Positions 27,456-36,866 of a stretch of 64,000 bases of DNA are shown piece by piece. The DNA comes from Gemmatimonas sp. (GTDB lineage Bacteria; Gemmatimonadota; Gemmatimonadetes; Gemmatimonadales; Gemmatimonadaceae): contig JAABRT010000001.1 of assembly GCA_011390805.1 (NCBI GenBank), positions 62,001 to 126,000 of the forward strand, in the 5' to 3' direction. Numbering within the stretch: the first letter of the stretch is position 1; every line of letters starts with the position of its first letter. The notes below the pieces were generated by a model. That model saw only the letters and a program-made list of their open reading frames with translations. It made no database searches and was not told where the DNA came from. A program made the translations under genes and the position numbers.

Positions 27456-30400
27456 CTACGGCGCCTTGACCACCGGCGATGGACAGTTGAGCGACTGACC
27501 CAGCCAGCCGCTCTGCATGAGCGGCAAACCGCCGGCAAAACTGTAGCTGACCACCACGGTGCGATCGCCCTCGGTGTAGGTCACCTTCAACTCGCCATTC
27601 GCCCAGCTGCCGTTGCCTTTGGCAATCAGGCGGAACAGCGCCCACTCACCCGACTCGTCGGCGAAGCTCACGCGGCTGGTGCGCCCGAAGCTTCTCGACA
27701 CCTCCACCTCCAGCTGCGCCGTTTGCGGGTTGCCGGCGGCCAGTGGCCACTCCAACACGTTGGCCGGCGTGCGCGTGTCAAACTGCGCCAGCGTATTGCC
27801 ATGCTTGAGCAGCACGCGATCAACTTCGCCGCCCGGTGTTGACTTGGCGTCTACACGGACACGCGGTTCAGTGGCCCCGTTGGGAAACAGCGCGCTCGAA
27901 ATCCGTGCGGCCCGATTAAAGAACTGCAGGAACTCGTCGGTGAGCTGCATGGGTGCCCCCGCACGCTGCACCCACTGCGTGCCGCGCTGTTCAACCAACG
28001 GCGCCAGATGGTCGGCATGCAGAATCCAGAATGCGCCAATATCAGGTGCCAGCACGTTGCTGATCTCTCCCAGCGTGGCTTCGGCGCGCGCGCTGCTGTT
28101 AAACGGATAACGGGACGTGAGCCCGCCCAGCGTCCGGCAGAACTCCACCCCCGCTCGATTCACCGCCGCCGACGGTGGTTCGGCGGCTGCCCCGCCACCA
28201 CCGCCACCGCCGCCGCCAGCCGCGGGCGCCGGAGCTGGTGCGGGTGCCGCTTGTGCCACGCGTACACGAGGTGGGCGTGTGGCCGCCACGGTGCGCAGTA
28301 CACCTTCGGCACCGGAAATCGGCGCCTCGAGCAGCGCCGACACCACCGGGCCGAGCTGAGACGCGGCCGTGTCCACCGCAAACGTCTGCGCGACCTGACG
28401 CGCCGACACCTTGGCGCGCGTAGCCTCGGACATCGCGCCTTGCGCGCTCTGTGCGATGGCCAGTGCACTGGCCGTGTCTACCACGGGCGGCATATTCGCG
28501 ACCTGCTCCAGCGCGCCTTGCAGATTGAGCAAACCGTTCGCGTACGGTTGATTAGGCTCGCTCACCAGCTTGTCCTTCACCGCCGGCGGTGTCACCGCGT
28601 GCACCGGCTGAAAGGCGGCCGTGGTGATGGAGTCCACATCGGTGTTCTGCGCAACGAGCGAGAAGAGACCCAGCAACGGCGACTGTGCACCACCCAGAAT
28701 GCCGAGCTTCTGCGCTGCATCGGCCGTGCTGCCCGGCGGCACGATGGCCGTTGAACGCACAAACTGACGCCACTGGCGGATGTAGTCGCTTGTATAGCGC
28801 GCCTTCAGCTCGTCGATCACACGATCACGATCGTCGGCCAGCGCGGCCGTCGCGTCCCCAACCACCCACTGCTCACCCTGGAAGTAGCGGTCGGCGTTCA
28901 CGAACGCATCCTGCATGAACGTCCATCCGCCACGCGTGAACGCGCCCGCCACTTCCCCCGACGACGCCATCACACCCGCAGAGTTGGGCACTGCTTGCGC
29001 CAAACGGACCGACGGATTGTTCTTTCCCGCCTCGGCCAGCATTGACTGATAAATCGGCTCCGCCCCGGTGAATCGGCCAAGGTAGTTGCGCGATGTGCCA
29101 ACCAGGCGCGCGTCGGCGGCCGTTGGCCATGGATGCTCAACCGCCAACTCCTCGGCAAAATATTCAAACTGCCGGCGCGCCAATGCGGTGACGTCGGCGT
29201 CCACCGTCTCGCCGCGCTGCCAAGAAGCGAGTAACACCGGCGCCAGAAAATCAGACGTACTGCGTTCGTGTTCAGCAGTGGTGATGAGATACGCCTTCAG
29301 CCGGTTGTACACTGTGCCGTAGTCATCGGAGGGACTGGGCGCGCTGGGCAGGGCGCGCAGCGAGTCCACCAAGGGCTGCCAGCTGTCGGTGTAAAGTTGC
29401 TGACGGAAACCCTGCAGCCACACCGGCCGTGCCGCATCGAGCAGCGCCGGTCCGCTCCAGAGTCCCATGCGCATCATGAGCGGTGCACCATCACGCTCGT
29501 AGCCGCGCAACGTGTCCAGCACAGCGCGCAGCGTCTCCAGCCGGCGCAGCGCTTCAGGCGACGGAAACACAATCGTGCCCTGCGGCGCCGTAACCTGTGG
29601 CAAGGCGGCCACGGCGCGCGCGGCGTCTTCGGTGCGCGATGTGAGCGAACGGTTGTTGGCCCACGAAATCGTAAACAGAATCGACGCGACAGCGGCAACG
29701 CCAACCGCAGTGCCCAGCATCGCGCGACGCAGCCGGTGCACACGGACACCTCCGCGCGCGGCCGACGCCGCACCCGTGTCTGCCAGCACCACGTCACTGA
29801 AGAAGCGGTCGAGAAACATCCACTCCGGCACTTTGCGGGTTGGCGCGTTGCTCGACGCAGCGAGTGATTGTGCAGGTTGCTGAACTTTTGCAAACACCGC
29901 CGTGGCGTCGGCTGCCATGGGAGATCGCAACGCCTGTGGTGCCGACGGCGCACTGGCCACATCCCGCACCAGCACCGGTCGCACACCCACGAAGTAGAAG
30001 CCGCGCAGCTGCGGGCTCACTCCCAACTGGGTGGGACGCGTGATTTCCGTGAGAAACTTTGTGGCCGCGACGGCGACTTTGCGGAACTCACGGGGCAACT
30101 CGTACGACGCCAACCGTTTGTCGCTGGCATTCTCACGTCCGAGCAACTCCAGTCGCCGCGTGGCCAATGAACGGGTGATGGCGTCGAACGCCTCGGTAAG
30201 GCGCGGCGTGAGGCGTTCTGCATGAGCACCGGGCGCACCATCGGCATCAAAGGGCAGGCCGGCGCCGAGCGGAGCACGCGTTTCGTCGCGCGTGAACGTT
30301 GAAGCCCACGCCTCGTAATGAGGAATCCGATCGGCTTTGGTGAACAGTACATACACCGGCAACTTGATACCGAACTCACGTGCGGCTTCGGCCAGCCGTT

Positions 30401-31034
30401 GCCTGGTGAGTTGCGCCAGCGTTTCGAGTTGCTCGCCGGCGTTGCCGCTGTAGAACAGATCACAGCTTACACACAGCACAGCGGCGCGCGGCGCGACTTC
30501 GCCGCGTCCCACAGCGGCGGCAACACGCGGTGCACGAAGCGCACGCACGACACGTTGCCAGCGCGTGGCATCGGTAAGCAGTCCCCCACCTGCCTCGGCC
30601 AGAATCGCAGCGCGCACGGCCCACACATTCACTGCGGCAGTTGGTGCGTCGGCGCCGGTAGCTTCACCGGCCAGCAGTTCGGGATCCAATCCACTGCGTG
30701 TGACAACGGTTGTCTTGCAACTGCTGCTGCTACCGAGCAGCAACACCAGAGGCCGTTGATCAAAGGCCCCGCGCGCCAGACGTTTGCGCGCTTCGGCAAT
30801 AGTCTGTACGGCATCATCGCCGCTGGTATCGATGTTTGGATCCGGTGCTTCACGCGGTCGCAGGTACCACCAGAGCATCGCGGCCGCGGCGACGCCCAGC
30901 AGTACCAACCCGATGCGCAGAATCCATTGCTCTGTGGTGCTGAGCGTCAACAGGTTGCCAAGCAGCCATGCGGCTGCAACAAAGAGCAGCAGCACGACGC
31001 CGGCGGCAATCCAACGGGTAGCGGGTTTTTTCAT
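27456..31034 (-). CDS. tssM: TssM/IcmF, type VI secretion inner-membrane protein
   Basis: About 1192 residues. Two N-terminal membrane helices (~8-32 and ~38-58) precede a P-loop-like cytoplasmic domain. A third helix (LGTAVGVAAVASILFTISWA) leads to a long periplasmic region, a Pro/Ala/Gly9 linker and a C-terminal beta domain. The P-loop reads GSSSSCKTT (residues 101-109; bases 30708-30734), with Cys where the last Gly of GxxxxGK[ST] should be. The DTAGR motif of other TssM proteins reads AEAGGG, while TKAD is kept. So nucleotide hydrolysis is doubtful. TssM and TssL form the membrane complex. The ATG at 31034 follows the tssL stop directly; a TTG at 31040 is the alternative. Confidence 0.9.
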   Translation of the reverse strand: MKKPATRWIAAGVVLLLFVAAAWLLGNLLTLSTTEQWILRIGLVLLGVAAAAMLWWYLRPREAPDPNIDTSGDDAVQTIAEARKRLARGAFDQRPLVLLLGSSSSCKTTVVTRSGLDPELLAGEATGADAPTAAVNVWAVRAAILAEAGGGLLTDATRWQRVVRALRAPRVAAAVGRGEVAPRAAVLCVSCDLFYSGNAGEQLETLAQLTRQRLAEAAREFGIKLPVYVLFTKADRIPHYEAWASTFTRDETRAPLGAGLPFDADGAPGAHAERLTPRLTEAFDAITRSLATRRLELLGRENASDKRLASYELPREFRKVAVAATKFLTEITRPTQLGVSPQLRGFYFVGVRPVLVRDVASAPSAPQALRSPMAADATAVFAKVQQPAQSLAASSNAPTRKVPEWMFLDRFFSDVVLADTGAASAARGGVRVHRLRRAMLGTAVGVAAVASILFTISWANNRSLTSRTEDAARAVAALPQVTAPQGTIVFPSPEALRRLETLRAVLDTLRGYERDGAPLMMRMGLWSGPALLDAARPVWLQGFRQQLYTDSWQPLVDSLRALPSAPSPSDDYGTVYNRLKAYLITTAEHERSTSDFLAPVLLASWQRGETVDADVTALARRQFEYFAEELAVEHPWPTAADARLVGTSRNYLGRFTGAEPIYQSMLAEAGKNNPSVRLAQAVPNSAGVMASSGEVAGAFTRGGWTFMQDAFVNADRYFQGEQWVVGDATAALADDRDRVIDELKARYTSDYIRQWRQFVRSTAIVPPGSTADAAQKLGILGGAQSPLLGLFSLVAQNTDVDSITTAAFQPVHAVTPPAVKDKLVSEPNQPYANGLLNLQGALEQVANMPPVVDTASALAIAQSAQGAMSEATRAKVSARQVAQTFAVDTAASQLGPVVSALLEAPISGAEGVLRTVAATRPPRVRVAQAAPAPAPAPAAGGGGGGGGGAAAEPPSAAVNRAGVEFCRTLGGLTSRYPFNSSARAEATLGEISNVLAPDIGAFWILHADHLAPLVEQRGTQWVQRAGAPMQLTDEFLQFFNRAARISSALFPNGATEPRVRVDAKSTPGGEVDRVLLKHGNTLAQFDTRTPANVLEWPLAAGNPQTAQLEVEVSRSFGRTSRVSFADESGEWALFRLIAKGNGSWANGELKVTYTEGDRTVVVSYSFAGGLPLMQSGWLGQSLNCPSPVVKAP

Positions 31035-31041
31035 CGCCAAC

Positions 31042-31740
31042 TCAGCGTGCCTCAGTTACTGCCAACGACCGCACATCGGCGCGATCGCTCTGCAATAACA
31101 TGGTATAGGAGCCCCAGAGAGCCACGGCCAGCACGGCACTGGCAATCGCGGCAACAGTCAATCGGCGGAGCCAGGGATCGCGCTCCACCACGGAATCGTT
31201 GGGCGGACGCCACTCGGGGGCCAGATCACCCGCCGGACCACGCAAACGGTTTATGCGTTCGCTGATGCGTGACGTCAGCGCATGCAACGGTGACTGATCC
31301 CCCGCGCCGTAGCGGCCCTTGAAGCCGAGCAGCAGACACAGTTGATGCACTTCGAGCAGGTCGGCCAGTTGGGCATCGTCGGGACGGCTCAGCAGCTGGT
31401 CCACATGCTGAAAGAACCACTCGCCGCCCATATGCCCACCGTACAGCTCGTCCTGCAATGGCCTGCGGGCCCATTCGGCCAACGCCGGCTGTCCGGTGTT
31501 GAGCGCCGATTCGTCGAGAAACGCAACCACGGCAAACACACCCAGCCGTGCATCCTGTTCGGAGTAGCCGGCCGCTCGCGCTTCCTGTTCGGCGCGCGCG
31601 AGCAGTTGCATCATTTGCGTGCGAAATGCACCGGCGTCGGAAATGGGTTGGCGGTTGGCGCGCAGTCGCACCACGGCGGTGATGGCTTCCTGCAGAATCA
31701 GCGCGAGTCGTCCGGTGGTGGACGTGACGAGTTGCGGCAT
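31042..31740 (-). CDS. tssL: TssL/DotU, type VI secretion inner-membrane protein
   Basis: A 232-residue DotU-family protein: a cytoplasmic helical domain (FAVVAFLDESALNTG, LADLLEVHQLCLLLGFKGRYG) and a single C-terminal membrane helix (VAAIASAVLAVALWGSYTML). No peptidoglycan-binding (OmpA-like) extension is present, and only ~20 residues follow the helix. Its stop lies next to the start of tssM, as expected for the membrane-complex pair. It probably shares a transcript with tssK1 upstream. Confidence 0.92.
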   Translation of the reverse strand: MPQLVTSTTGRLALILQEAITAVVRLRANRQPISDAGAFRTQMMQLLARAEQEARAAGYSEQDARLGVFAVVAFLDESALNTGQPALAEWARRPLQDELYGGHMGGEWFFQHVDQLLSRPDDAQLADLLEVHQLCLLLGFKGRYGAGDQSPLHALTSRISERINRLRGPAGDLAPEWRPPNDSVVERDPWLRRLTVAAIASAVLAVALWGSYTMLLQSDRADVRSLAVTEAR

Positions 31741-31793
31741 GATGGATTATCAGGTGGGGAGGGTGAGCACAGCACAGCGATCACGAACACTGA

Positions 31794-33203
31794 CTATTCG
31801 GGCACCATCACTGCAACGTGCAGTTCAATGTCAGGAAGTGCAGCGGGCACGTACACGCCAATTTCCTTTGTGTCGCGCAGCGCTTTGGCGCAGGGGCCGT
31901 CGAGCGTGAGTTCGAAATACGCAAAATCAGGGCGCGGTGCGATAGCCGGAGGCGGCGAGGGCACGTGATCAAGCGCCAACCCGTGAAACGCCCGCTTCAC
32001 CAGCTCAAGCACAAACTTTGTGGCACACACTTTGGTGAGCTGCGGCACCAGCGACACCGTTTGCGACATGCCAAGTGAGGTACGCACCGCCAGAAACCAG
32101 CGCGCCGACGGCTCGTAACAGCGCGCATCGCTGACGGGCGCACCGTAGAGCACATCGGCCAGCTGCGGCAATGGTGTCACCACCGCGCGTACGGCAATCA
32201 CAACATCGAGTTGCTCTCGCAGAAAGCGCTCAAGACGGTCGAAGCATTCCTGCGGTGCGTCATGATCATAGCTTGGCAGATCACGCGCGTGCGTGGTAAG
32301 CGAGAAGGTGCACAGCGCTCCGGCCAGTCGCAGGATTTCCAGCCACAGCTGTTCCGGATGCGCATCCTGACTGCGCAGCATATGACGCAACGGTGCTTCA
32401 GCCGACCGGACAGCGTGCAGCAGCCATCGTGTGGCCAACTCGTTACCGAGGTAGGCCTGTGCACCGCCGCTGCCACCGCTGTTTTGCGCGGGTGCGAGCG
32501 ATTCAGCGAGCGCTTGCCCCTTCGCATCGAGCATGCCCACAAGGCGGTGTGTGAACTCGAGTAACCGCGTGCTGGCACCAATGCGGACGCTGGGCGGAAT
32601 AAATCGCGGATCGAGCACGTATGCGCCCGCCCCGTCACGACGCACGCGCGCAATGGGCAGCGTGATTTCATCGCCCGTCAGCTCTTCGTCAAGCAACAAG
32701 CGGCACTGGCGCATGGCGAAGGTCACGGAAACCGGATCCTGCCCCGTTGTTTCATCGGTCACCGACCGTTCGTCGCGCACAAAACGGTGCCGTTCGCGCG
32801 GCGCCGGCGTGTCGAGCGCACCAATGGGCGCCTCACTCCACACGTTGGCTGCGCCATGCTGCCAGGTTGGCAATGCGAGATGAACCACGTGCGCATCGCG
32901 CGTGGGCGAAAATCGATCGGCCAGTGGCGTTGGACTGGGCACACGGTCACCGTCAGGGATGTCAAACGGCGTACCGTCCGGCCAGATGCCCCGCGCGTGC
33001 AGCACGGACAGCGTGCCGTTGCGCAAGGCATCGGTATCGAGTTCACAGGACGCCAGTCCATACGGAAAGGCGTGCAATACGTCGATTGAAGACGCCGCGG
33101 TTGCCTCGAGGTGCCGACGGTGCAGCTGAAAATGCTGCGGAGCGAGGTGCATACCCTCTTCCCACACCACGCGGGCTACCGTTGAGGGAATACGACGACT
33201 CAT
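31794..33203 (-). CDS. tssK: TssK, type VI baseplate protein (copy 1)
   Basis: A 469-residue TssK/VasE protein. It opens with VVWEEGMHLAPQHFQ, matching the family N-terminus, and continues with the shell and head domains (ELTGDEITLPIARVRRDG, TRLLEFTHRLVGM). TssK links the baseplate wedges to the TssL/TssM membrane complex. The ATG at 33203 is chosen because it begins just before the conserved N-terminus; a longer reading to 33614 runs into the promoter region of the divergent gene. It is transcribed with tssL and tssM. A second full tssK lies at 35239-36585. Confidence 0.9.
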   Translation of the reverse strand: MSRRIPSTVARVVWEEGMHLAPQHFQLHRRHLEATAASSIDVLHAFPYGLASCELDTDALRNGTLSVLHARGIWPDGTPFDIPDGDRVPSPTPLADRFSPTRDAHVVHLALPTWQHGAANVWSEAPIGALDTPAPRERHRFVRDERSVTDETTGQDPVSVTFAMRQCRLLLDEELTGDEITLPIARVRRDGAGAYVLDPRFIPPSVRIGASTRLLEFTHRLVGMLDAKGQALAESLAPAQNSGGSGGAQAYLGNELATRWLLHAVRSAEAPLRHMLRSQDAHPEQLWLEILRLAGALCTFSLTTHARDLPSYDHDAPQECFDRLERFLREQLDVVIAVRAVVTPLPQLADVLYGAPVSDARCYEPSARWFLAVRTSLGMSQTVSLVPQLTKVCATKFVLELVKRAFHGLALDHVPSPPPAIAPRPDFAYFELTLDGPCAKALRDTKEIGVYVPAALPDIELHVAVMVPE

Positions 33204-33437
33204 GAAGCGTCCGCAATCAGACCGCGCGTCGGCGCGATGGGCCCGCACAGGTTTGTCAATTGAGGAATCTGCAGTAGGGAGTGCACGATCGAAGGGCAGA
33301 ATCGGGACATTGCGTGAGCCCGGGCATTGCCTGCACTTCACACGTGATGAACAATAGACGAGTATGCTTGAGGATGCGCGCCAGCCCACCATTCGGGAAG
33401 GGCTACCATGCGCTTTCTGTTCTAGACTCCCCAATCT

Positions 33438-35180
33438 ATGAGCGACGACTTCCATAACCGCTATCGTTTGTTGAAGTGCATTGCACTCGAAGATCAGGTG
33501 CGGTCGCACAACGCGCAGGAAGTCGCGACAGGGCGCGTGGTCATGGTGCATCTGCTGGACGACGCCGGGCCGAGCGAGATCAGCGCGTTGCGATCCCAAC
33601 TCGATCGCTTGCATCCGAGCGACAAGTCGCGCGTGCTCGAACTGGCGGTCCTCACATCCGGCTTTGCGGTGGTGACCGACTTTCTGCCGGGCTTCAGTTC
33701 ACTGCCGGGCTGGCTGGCCACGCGCGGCGTCTCCGCGGTTGCAGGAGGCGGAAGCGCCGCACCCGCACCGGGCGGCGCAGCCGCGAATGCTCCACCATCC
33801 GCCAGCGGGGCGGTTGCTCCCAGCCCGGCCAGTAGGCAGGCGCCTCCGGTGAGCGCCGATGATGTGACCGCCGAGGTGCCTTCCATGGCGCCACCGGGCA
33901 ATGCCTTCAATGCGGCGGCTCCCGCTCCGGCTCCAGCAGCTCAGCCAGGCGAGTTCACGAAGCTGTTTGCGGCACCCGCAGCACCCGCAGCACCCGCAGC
34001 GCCCGCAGCGCCCGCGGCGGCGGCGTCAGGTACACCAGCGTCTCCATCCGCGCCGGCGGCGGCTTCTCCGGCGGCTTCTCCGCCTGCTTCACCAGCGCCA
34101 CCAGCTGCGCCATCGCAGCCGGGCGAGTTCACAAAAATGTTCGCGGTACCGGCGGCGGCGCCGGTCCAGCCAACTGCTCCATCACCCCAGGCGCCGCCCG
34201 CGACGCCACCGGCCGCACCGCCGGTGGCCAAACCCGCCATGCCCGCGCCATCAGCGCAGCCTCCCAAAGCGACCCCGGCTGCGCCACCGATGCAGTCGGA
34301 GTATTCGGCGATGTTCAAGCCGCTGGCGGTGCCGCCGCCGCCCGATTTCACGCCTGCGGCAGGCACTGGCGTGCCAGCAGCGTCCAGTGCACCGGCCAAA
34401 CCTCCGGCAGCTCCCACACCTCCGGCACCTCCGGCCACGCCCCAGTTTCCCTCGGCGGGCGCTCCGCCCTCCGCGGCGCCCGGCGAGTTCACACAGCTGT
34501 TCAAGCAGGGCGCGATTGGTGGCGGCAGTTCGGCTCCGCCTTCATCTGCTTCGCTGCCGCCCGCAGCCAATCCCTCACAGTCTCCCTTCGGGTTCTCGTC
34601 ACCACCGCAGCCGCCACGTAGCAGTTCGCCACCTGTCAGCAGCGATGATGCTACCGGTGTGATGCGTGCCATGCCCAGCCCTTCGGCTTCACCGATGTCG
34701 ATGCCCGGCCTTGGCTCCACTGCATTACCCCCGGCAAACTCCTCCAACACCGCACCTTCCCCGGCGCCAGAACCCTCCTCGGCGCCGCCTGCAAAGCAGT
34801 CGGGGCTTCCGCCATTGCTACCGCCCCCGATGTTCGGGGCTAATGCTCCGGCACCGAACAAACCCAGCGCTGTTTCTCCGGTCTCGGCGAGCACTCCGGC
34901 CCCCAGCGCCGCCGCCGGACCGTCGGAATACACACAAATGATCAGCCAGGTGACGCCACCGCCGCCGGCTCCGCCCAAGCCGGCTGCTGCTTCCGTCAAG
35001 GATCAGCCACCGGCGCGCAAGATGCCGATTGGGCTGCTCATCGGGCTGAACGTTGTGGTCGTGCTCGCAATCGCGCTGATTTTGTACTTTGTCTTGCGGC
35101 CTGCCGCGCCTGAAGCGGCAACTCCTGAGACCCCCGCTGATACGGTGGCGCCGGCTACTCCCGGCGCATCTGCGGCGTAG
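33438..35180 (+). CDS. Membrane-anchored Pro/Ala-rich protein with kinase-N-lobe-like domain and five [GS]E[FY][ST] motifs
   Basis: A 580-residue protein of no family I can name. Residues ~1-100 read like a protein-kinase N-lobe (YRLLKCIAL, ATGRVVMVHLLDD, SGFAVVTDFLPGF) but lack a glycine loop, HRD and DFG. A Pro/Ala/Ser-rich region follows. It carries five spaced motifs: PGEFTKLF (170-177), PGEFTKMF (228-235), SEYSAMF (287-293), PGEFTQLF (348-355) and PSEYTQMI (495-502). One membrane helix (about 530-552) and a short Ala-rich tail end it, so most of it should face the cytoplasm. It sits between the two tssK genes, divergent from tssK1 and convergent with tssK2. A signalling scaffold for the secretion machine is inferred. 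Confidence 0.6.
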   Translation: MSDDFHNRYRLLKCIALEDQVRSHNAQEVATGRVVMVHLLDDAGPSEISALRSQLDRLHPSDKSRVLELAVLTSGFAVVTDFLPGFSSLPGWLATRGVSAVAGGGSAAPAPGGAAANAPPSASGAVAPSPASRQAPPVSADDVTAEVPSMAPPGNAFNAAAPAPAPAAQPGEFTKLFAAPAAPAAPAAPAAPAAAASGTPASPSAPAAASPAASPPASPAPPAAPSQPGEFTKMFAVPAAAPVQPTAPSPQAPPATPPAAPPVAKPAMPAPSAQPPKATPAAPPMQSEYSAMFKPLAVPPPPDFTPAAGTGVPAASSAPAKPPAAPTPPAPPATPQFPSAGAPPSAAPGEFTQLFKQGAIGGGSSAPPSSASLPPAANPSQSPFGFSSPPQPPRSSSPPVSSDDATGVMRAMPSPSASPMSMPGLGSTALPPANSSNTAPSPAPEPSSAPPAKQSGLPPLLPPPMFGANAPAPNKPSAVSPVSASTPAPSAAAGPSEYTQMISQVTPPPPAPPKPAAASVKDQPPARKMPIGLLIGLNVVVVLAIALILYFVLRPAAPEAATPETPADTVAPATPGASAA

Positions 35181-35238
35181 GGCTCGAGCGGTACGGAGAG
35201 GATAACGACCGCTGGGCCGCTGCGCACCGACAGCTAGT

Positions 35239-36585
35239 TCATCGCAGAACTATCACAAGTTCAAAACGCGCGTTCACCAGATCAGAGGGCACGTACACGG
35301 CCAGGTTGCGCGCCCGCTCAACAGCTTCCCACGCCGTACCGTGCCGCTGGATGGCAAAGTACTGGTGGTCGAGCTTCACCGGCACCGCGCTCGGCGGCTG
35401 AGGCGTGTGCACCAGCGACAATCCTGACAACGCCTGGCGGATAAGCGTTTCCACCATGTCTGCCGAGCCCACTTTGCAGCCGCTTTGCACTTTGTGCACA
35501 AGCTCGGCCTGCTTGAGCGGCGCGCTGACCGCCAGAAACCATTGCGGCGCCGTCATCCACGCCGCCTGCTCGATGGCCACCGCCGACAGCGTAGGCCGTA
35601 CAGGACGCAACGGCAACGACACGACAATGTCTGGCACCGACGTTTCGAGAAGCGAAAGCAGCCGCGCTTCAAGTGCGCTGAAGCAATCGCCGAGACGCAG
35701 ATGGTCGTAGGCCGGCAGCGTACGCACCGATTGGTCGGGCTGAAACGTGGTTAGCGCTCCGGTGAGTGCGAGCATGGCTTCCCAGAGTGCGGAAGGGTGC
35801 CCGCGTCGCACATCAGCCAGGTGTCGTAACGTGCCTTCGTGACTGTTGAGGGTGTACAGCAGCCAGAAACTGGCGATGTCGGCCACGGAAAAATCGGCCA
35901 GCCCCTGATTCCGCTGGCGTCGTCCGCCGGCCAGTGTCCCGCTTTTGGCGGACACGATTTCAACCAGCCGACGTGCCATGCTGCGCAGGTAGTCACTGGC
36001 CGACAGGTCGAGCAGCGGAGGCACGAAACTGTGATCCACCGTGACCGCGCCCGCGTCGGAGCGGAGTAGCCGGGCCACGGGCATCGTGGCAAAGCCTTCG
36101 GTCGATTCGCCTTCCATCAGCAGGCGCAGATTGCTGCGCGCCACCTGAATGGGTCGTTCCGCCAGTCCGGTGGTTTCATCGCGCTGCAACAGCTCGTCCA
36201 CGCGCCATCGCGTTGGCAGAGCCGTCGCGGTCGGAGCCACGTTCCGACCATCGGGTCGGTACTCGGGCACGCCGAGCAACACATTCATCACGCGCTGGTC
36301 GGGCTGCCAGAGCTGCGTAATGGTGCGCGGCGGCGGAGCCGGATCGCCGCGAGGCGCGTCAAACAGCAGGCCGTCGGGAAAGCGACCGCTGGCGGTGGAG
36401 ACAACCAGCGTCCCACCGGCCAACGCTTCACGATCGAAGGAGAGTTCGGAAAAGCCCCACGGCGAAAACGCCAGCGCACCGAGCTGCAGCGCCAACGCGT
36501 CGTCGTGGTAGCGGTCCTGCGCTTGCAGATGTTGCGGAGCAAGCAGGACGCCTTTGGTCCAGAGCACTGGGGAGAGCTGACGCAT
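35239..36585 (-). CDS. tssK: TssK, type VI baseplate protein (copy 2)
   Basis: A 448-residue second TssK. The N-terminus VLWTKGVLLAPQHLQAQDRY matches the family pattern and the domains run to the end (NLAVYVPSDLVNARFELVIVLR). It is clearly diverged from copy 1 but has no visible frameshift or deletion. The ATG at 36585 is chosen because it directly precedes the conserved N-terminus. It is divergent from tssB with a 281-bp gap, and stands alone on the minus strand. It may replace or combine with copy 1 in the TssK trimer. Confidence 0.88.
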   Translation of the reverse strand: MRQLSPVLWTKGVLLAPQHLQAQDRYHDDALALQLGALAFSPWGFSELSFDREALAGGTLVVSTASGRFPDGLLFDAPRGDPAPPPRTITQLWQPDQRVMNVLLGVPEYRPDGRNVAPTATALPTRWRVDELLQRDETTGLAERPIQVARSNLRLLMEGESTEGFATMPVARLLRSDAGAVTVDHSFVPPLLDLSASDYLRSMARRLVEIVSAKSGTLAGGRRQRNQGLADFSVADIASFWLLYTLNSHEGTLRHLADVRRGHPSALWEAMLALTGALTTFQPDQSVRTLPAYDHLRLGDCFSALEARLLSLLETSVPDIVVSLPLRPVRPTLSAVAIEQAAWMTAPQWFLAVSAPLKQAELVHKVQSGCKVGSADMVETLIRQALSGLSLVHTPQPPSAVPVKLDHQYFAIQRHGTAWEAVERARNLAVYVPSDLVNARFELVIVLR

Positions 36586-36639
36586 GGTGCGTAACGTAGG
36601 CTTGGTGCGCTTGGGCGCCAGTGCATCTTCACGCTTCGC

Positions 36640-36668
36640 TTGACATTTGGCGCGCGACGCGGGACTGT
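36640..36668 (+). promoter_or_regulatory. Candidate promoter of the tssB operon
   Basis: A perfect TTGACA (36640-36645) in the tssK2-tssB gap is followed after 17 bp by GACTGT, which keeps only the second A and last T of TATAAT. A TGTAGG lies two bases further on. The 5' untranslated leader would be about 190 nt. The -35 match is strong and the -10 weak. Confidence 0.3.
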
Positions 36669-36866
36669 AGGCTGTCGTTGGGCGCAGTGAAAGTGCAGAT
36701 GGCAGTACATCATGAGCTCGCACTGCTCCCCGCAGACCGCTTGTACGATCACCCACCGACGATCGCACGAAGGCGTATCGGGACTCCCCGAAGCATCGGG
36801 GACCGGATGCAAACTCGTGCGCTTGTCTTCCTCTCCCCTCCGCTCCGCATCCGCAGGAGAGTTCGC

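Noticed and set aside
33957-34020. Short GCACCCGCA-type tandem repeats considered as a regulatory or CRISPR-like array
   Set aside because: In frame they encode Ala-Pro linkers; no spacer/repeat pattern.
33941-34999. 352-codon Gly/Ala-rich minus-strand ORF
   Set aside because: Mirror of the Pro/Ala-rich coding strand of the motif-array protein; Pro codons read backwards as Gly.
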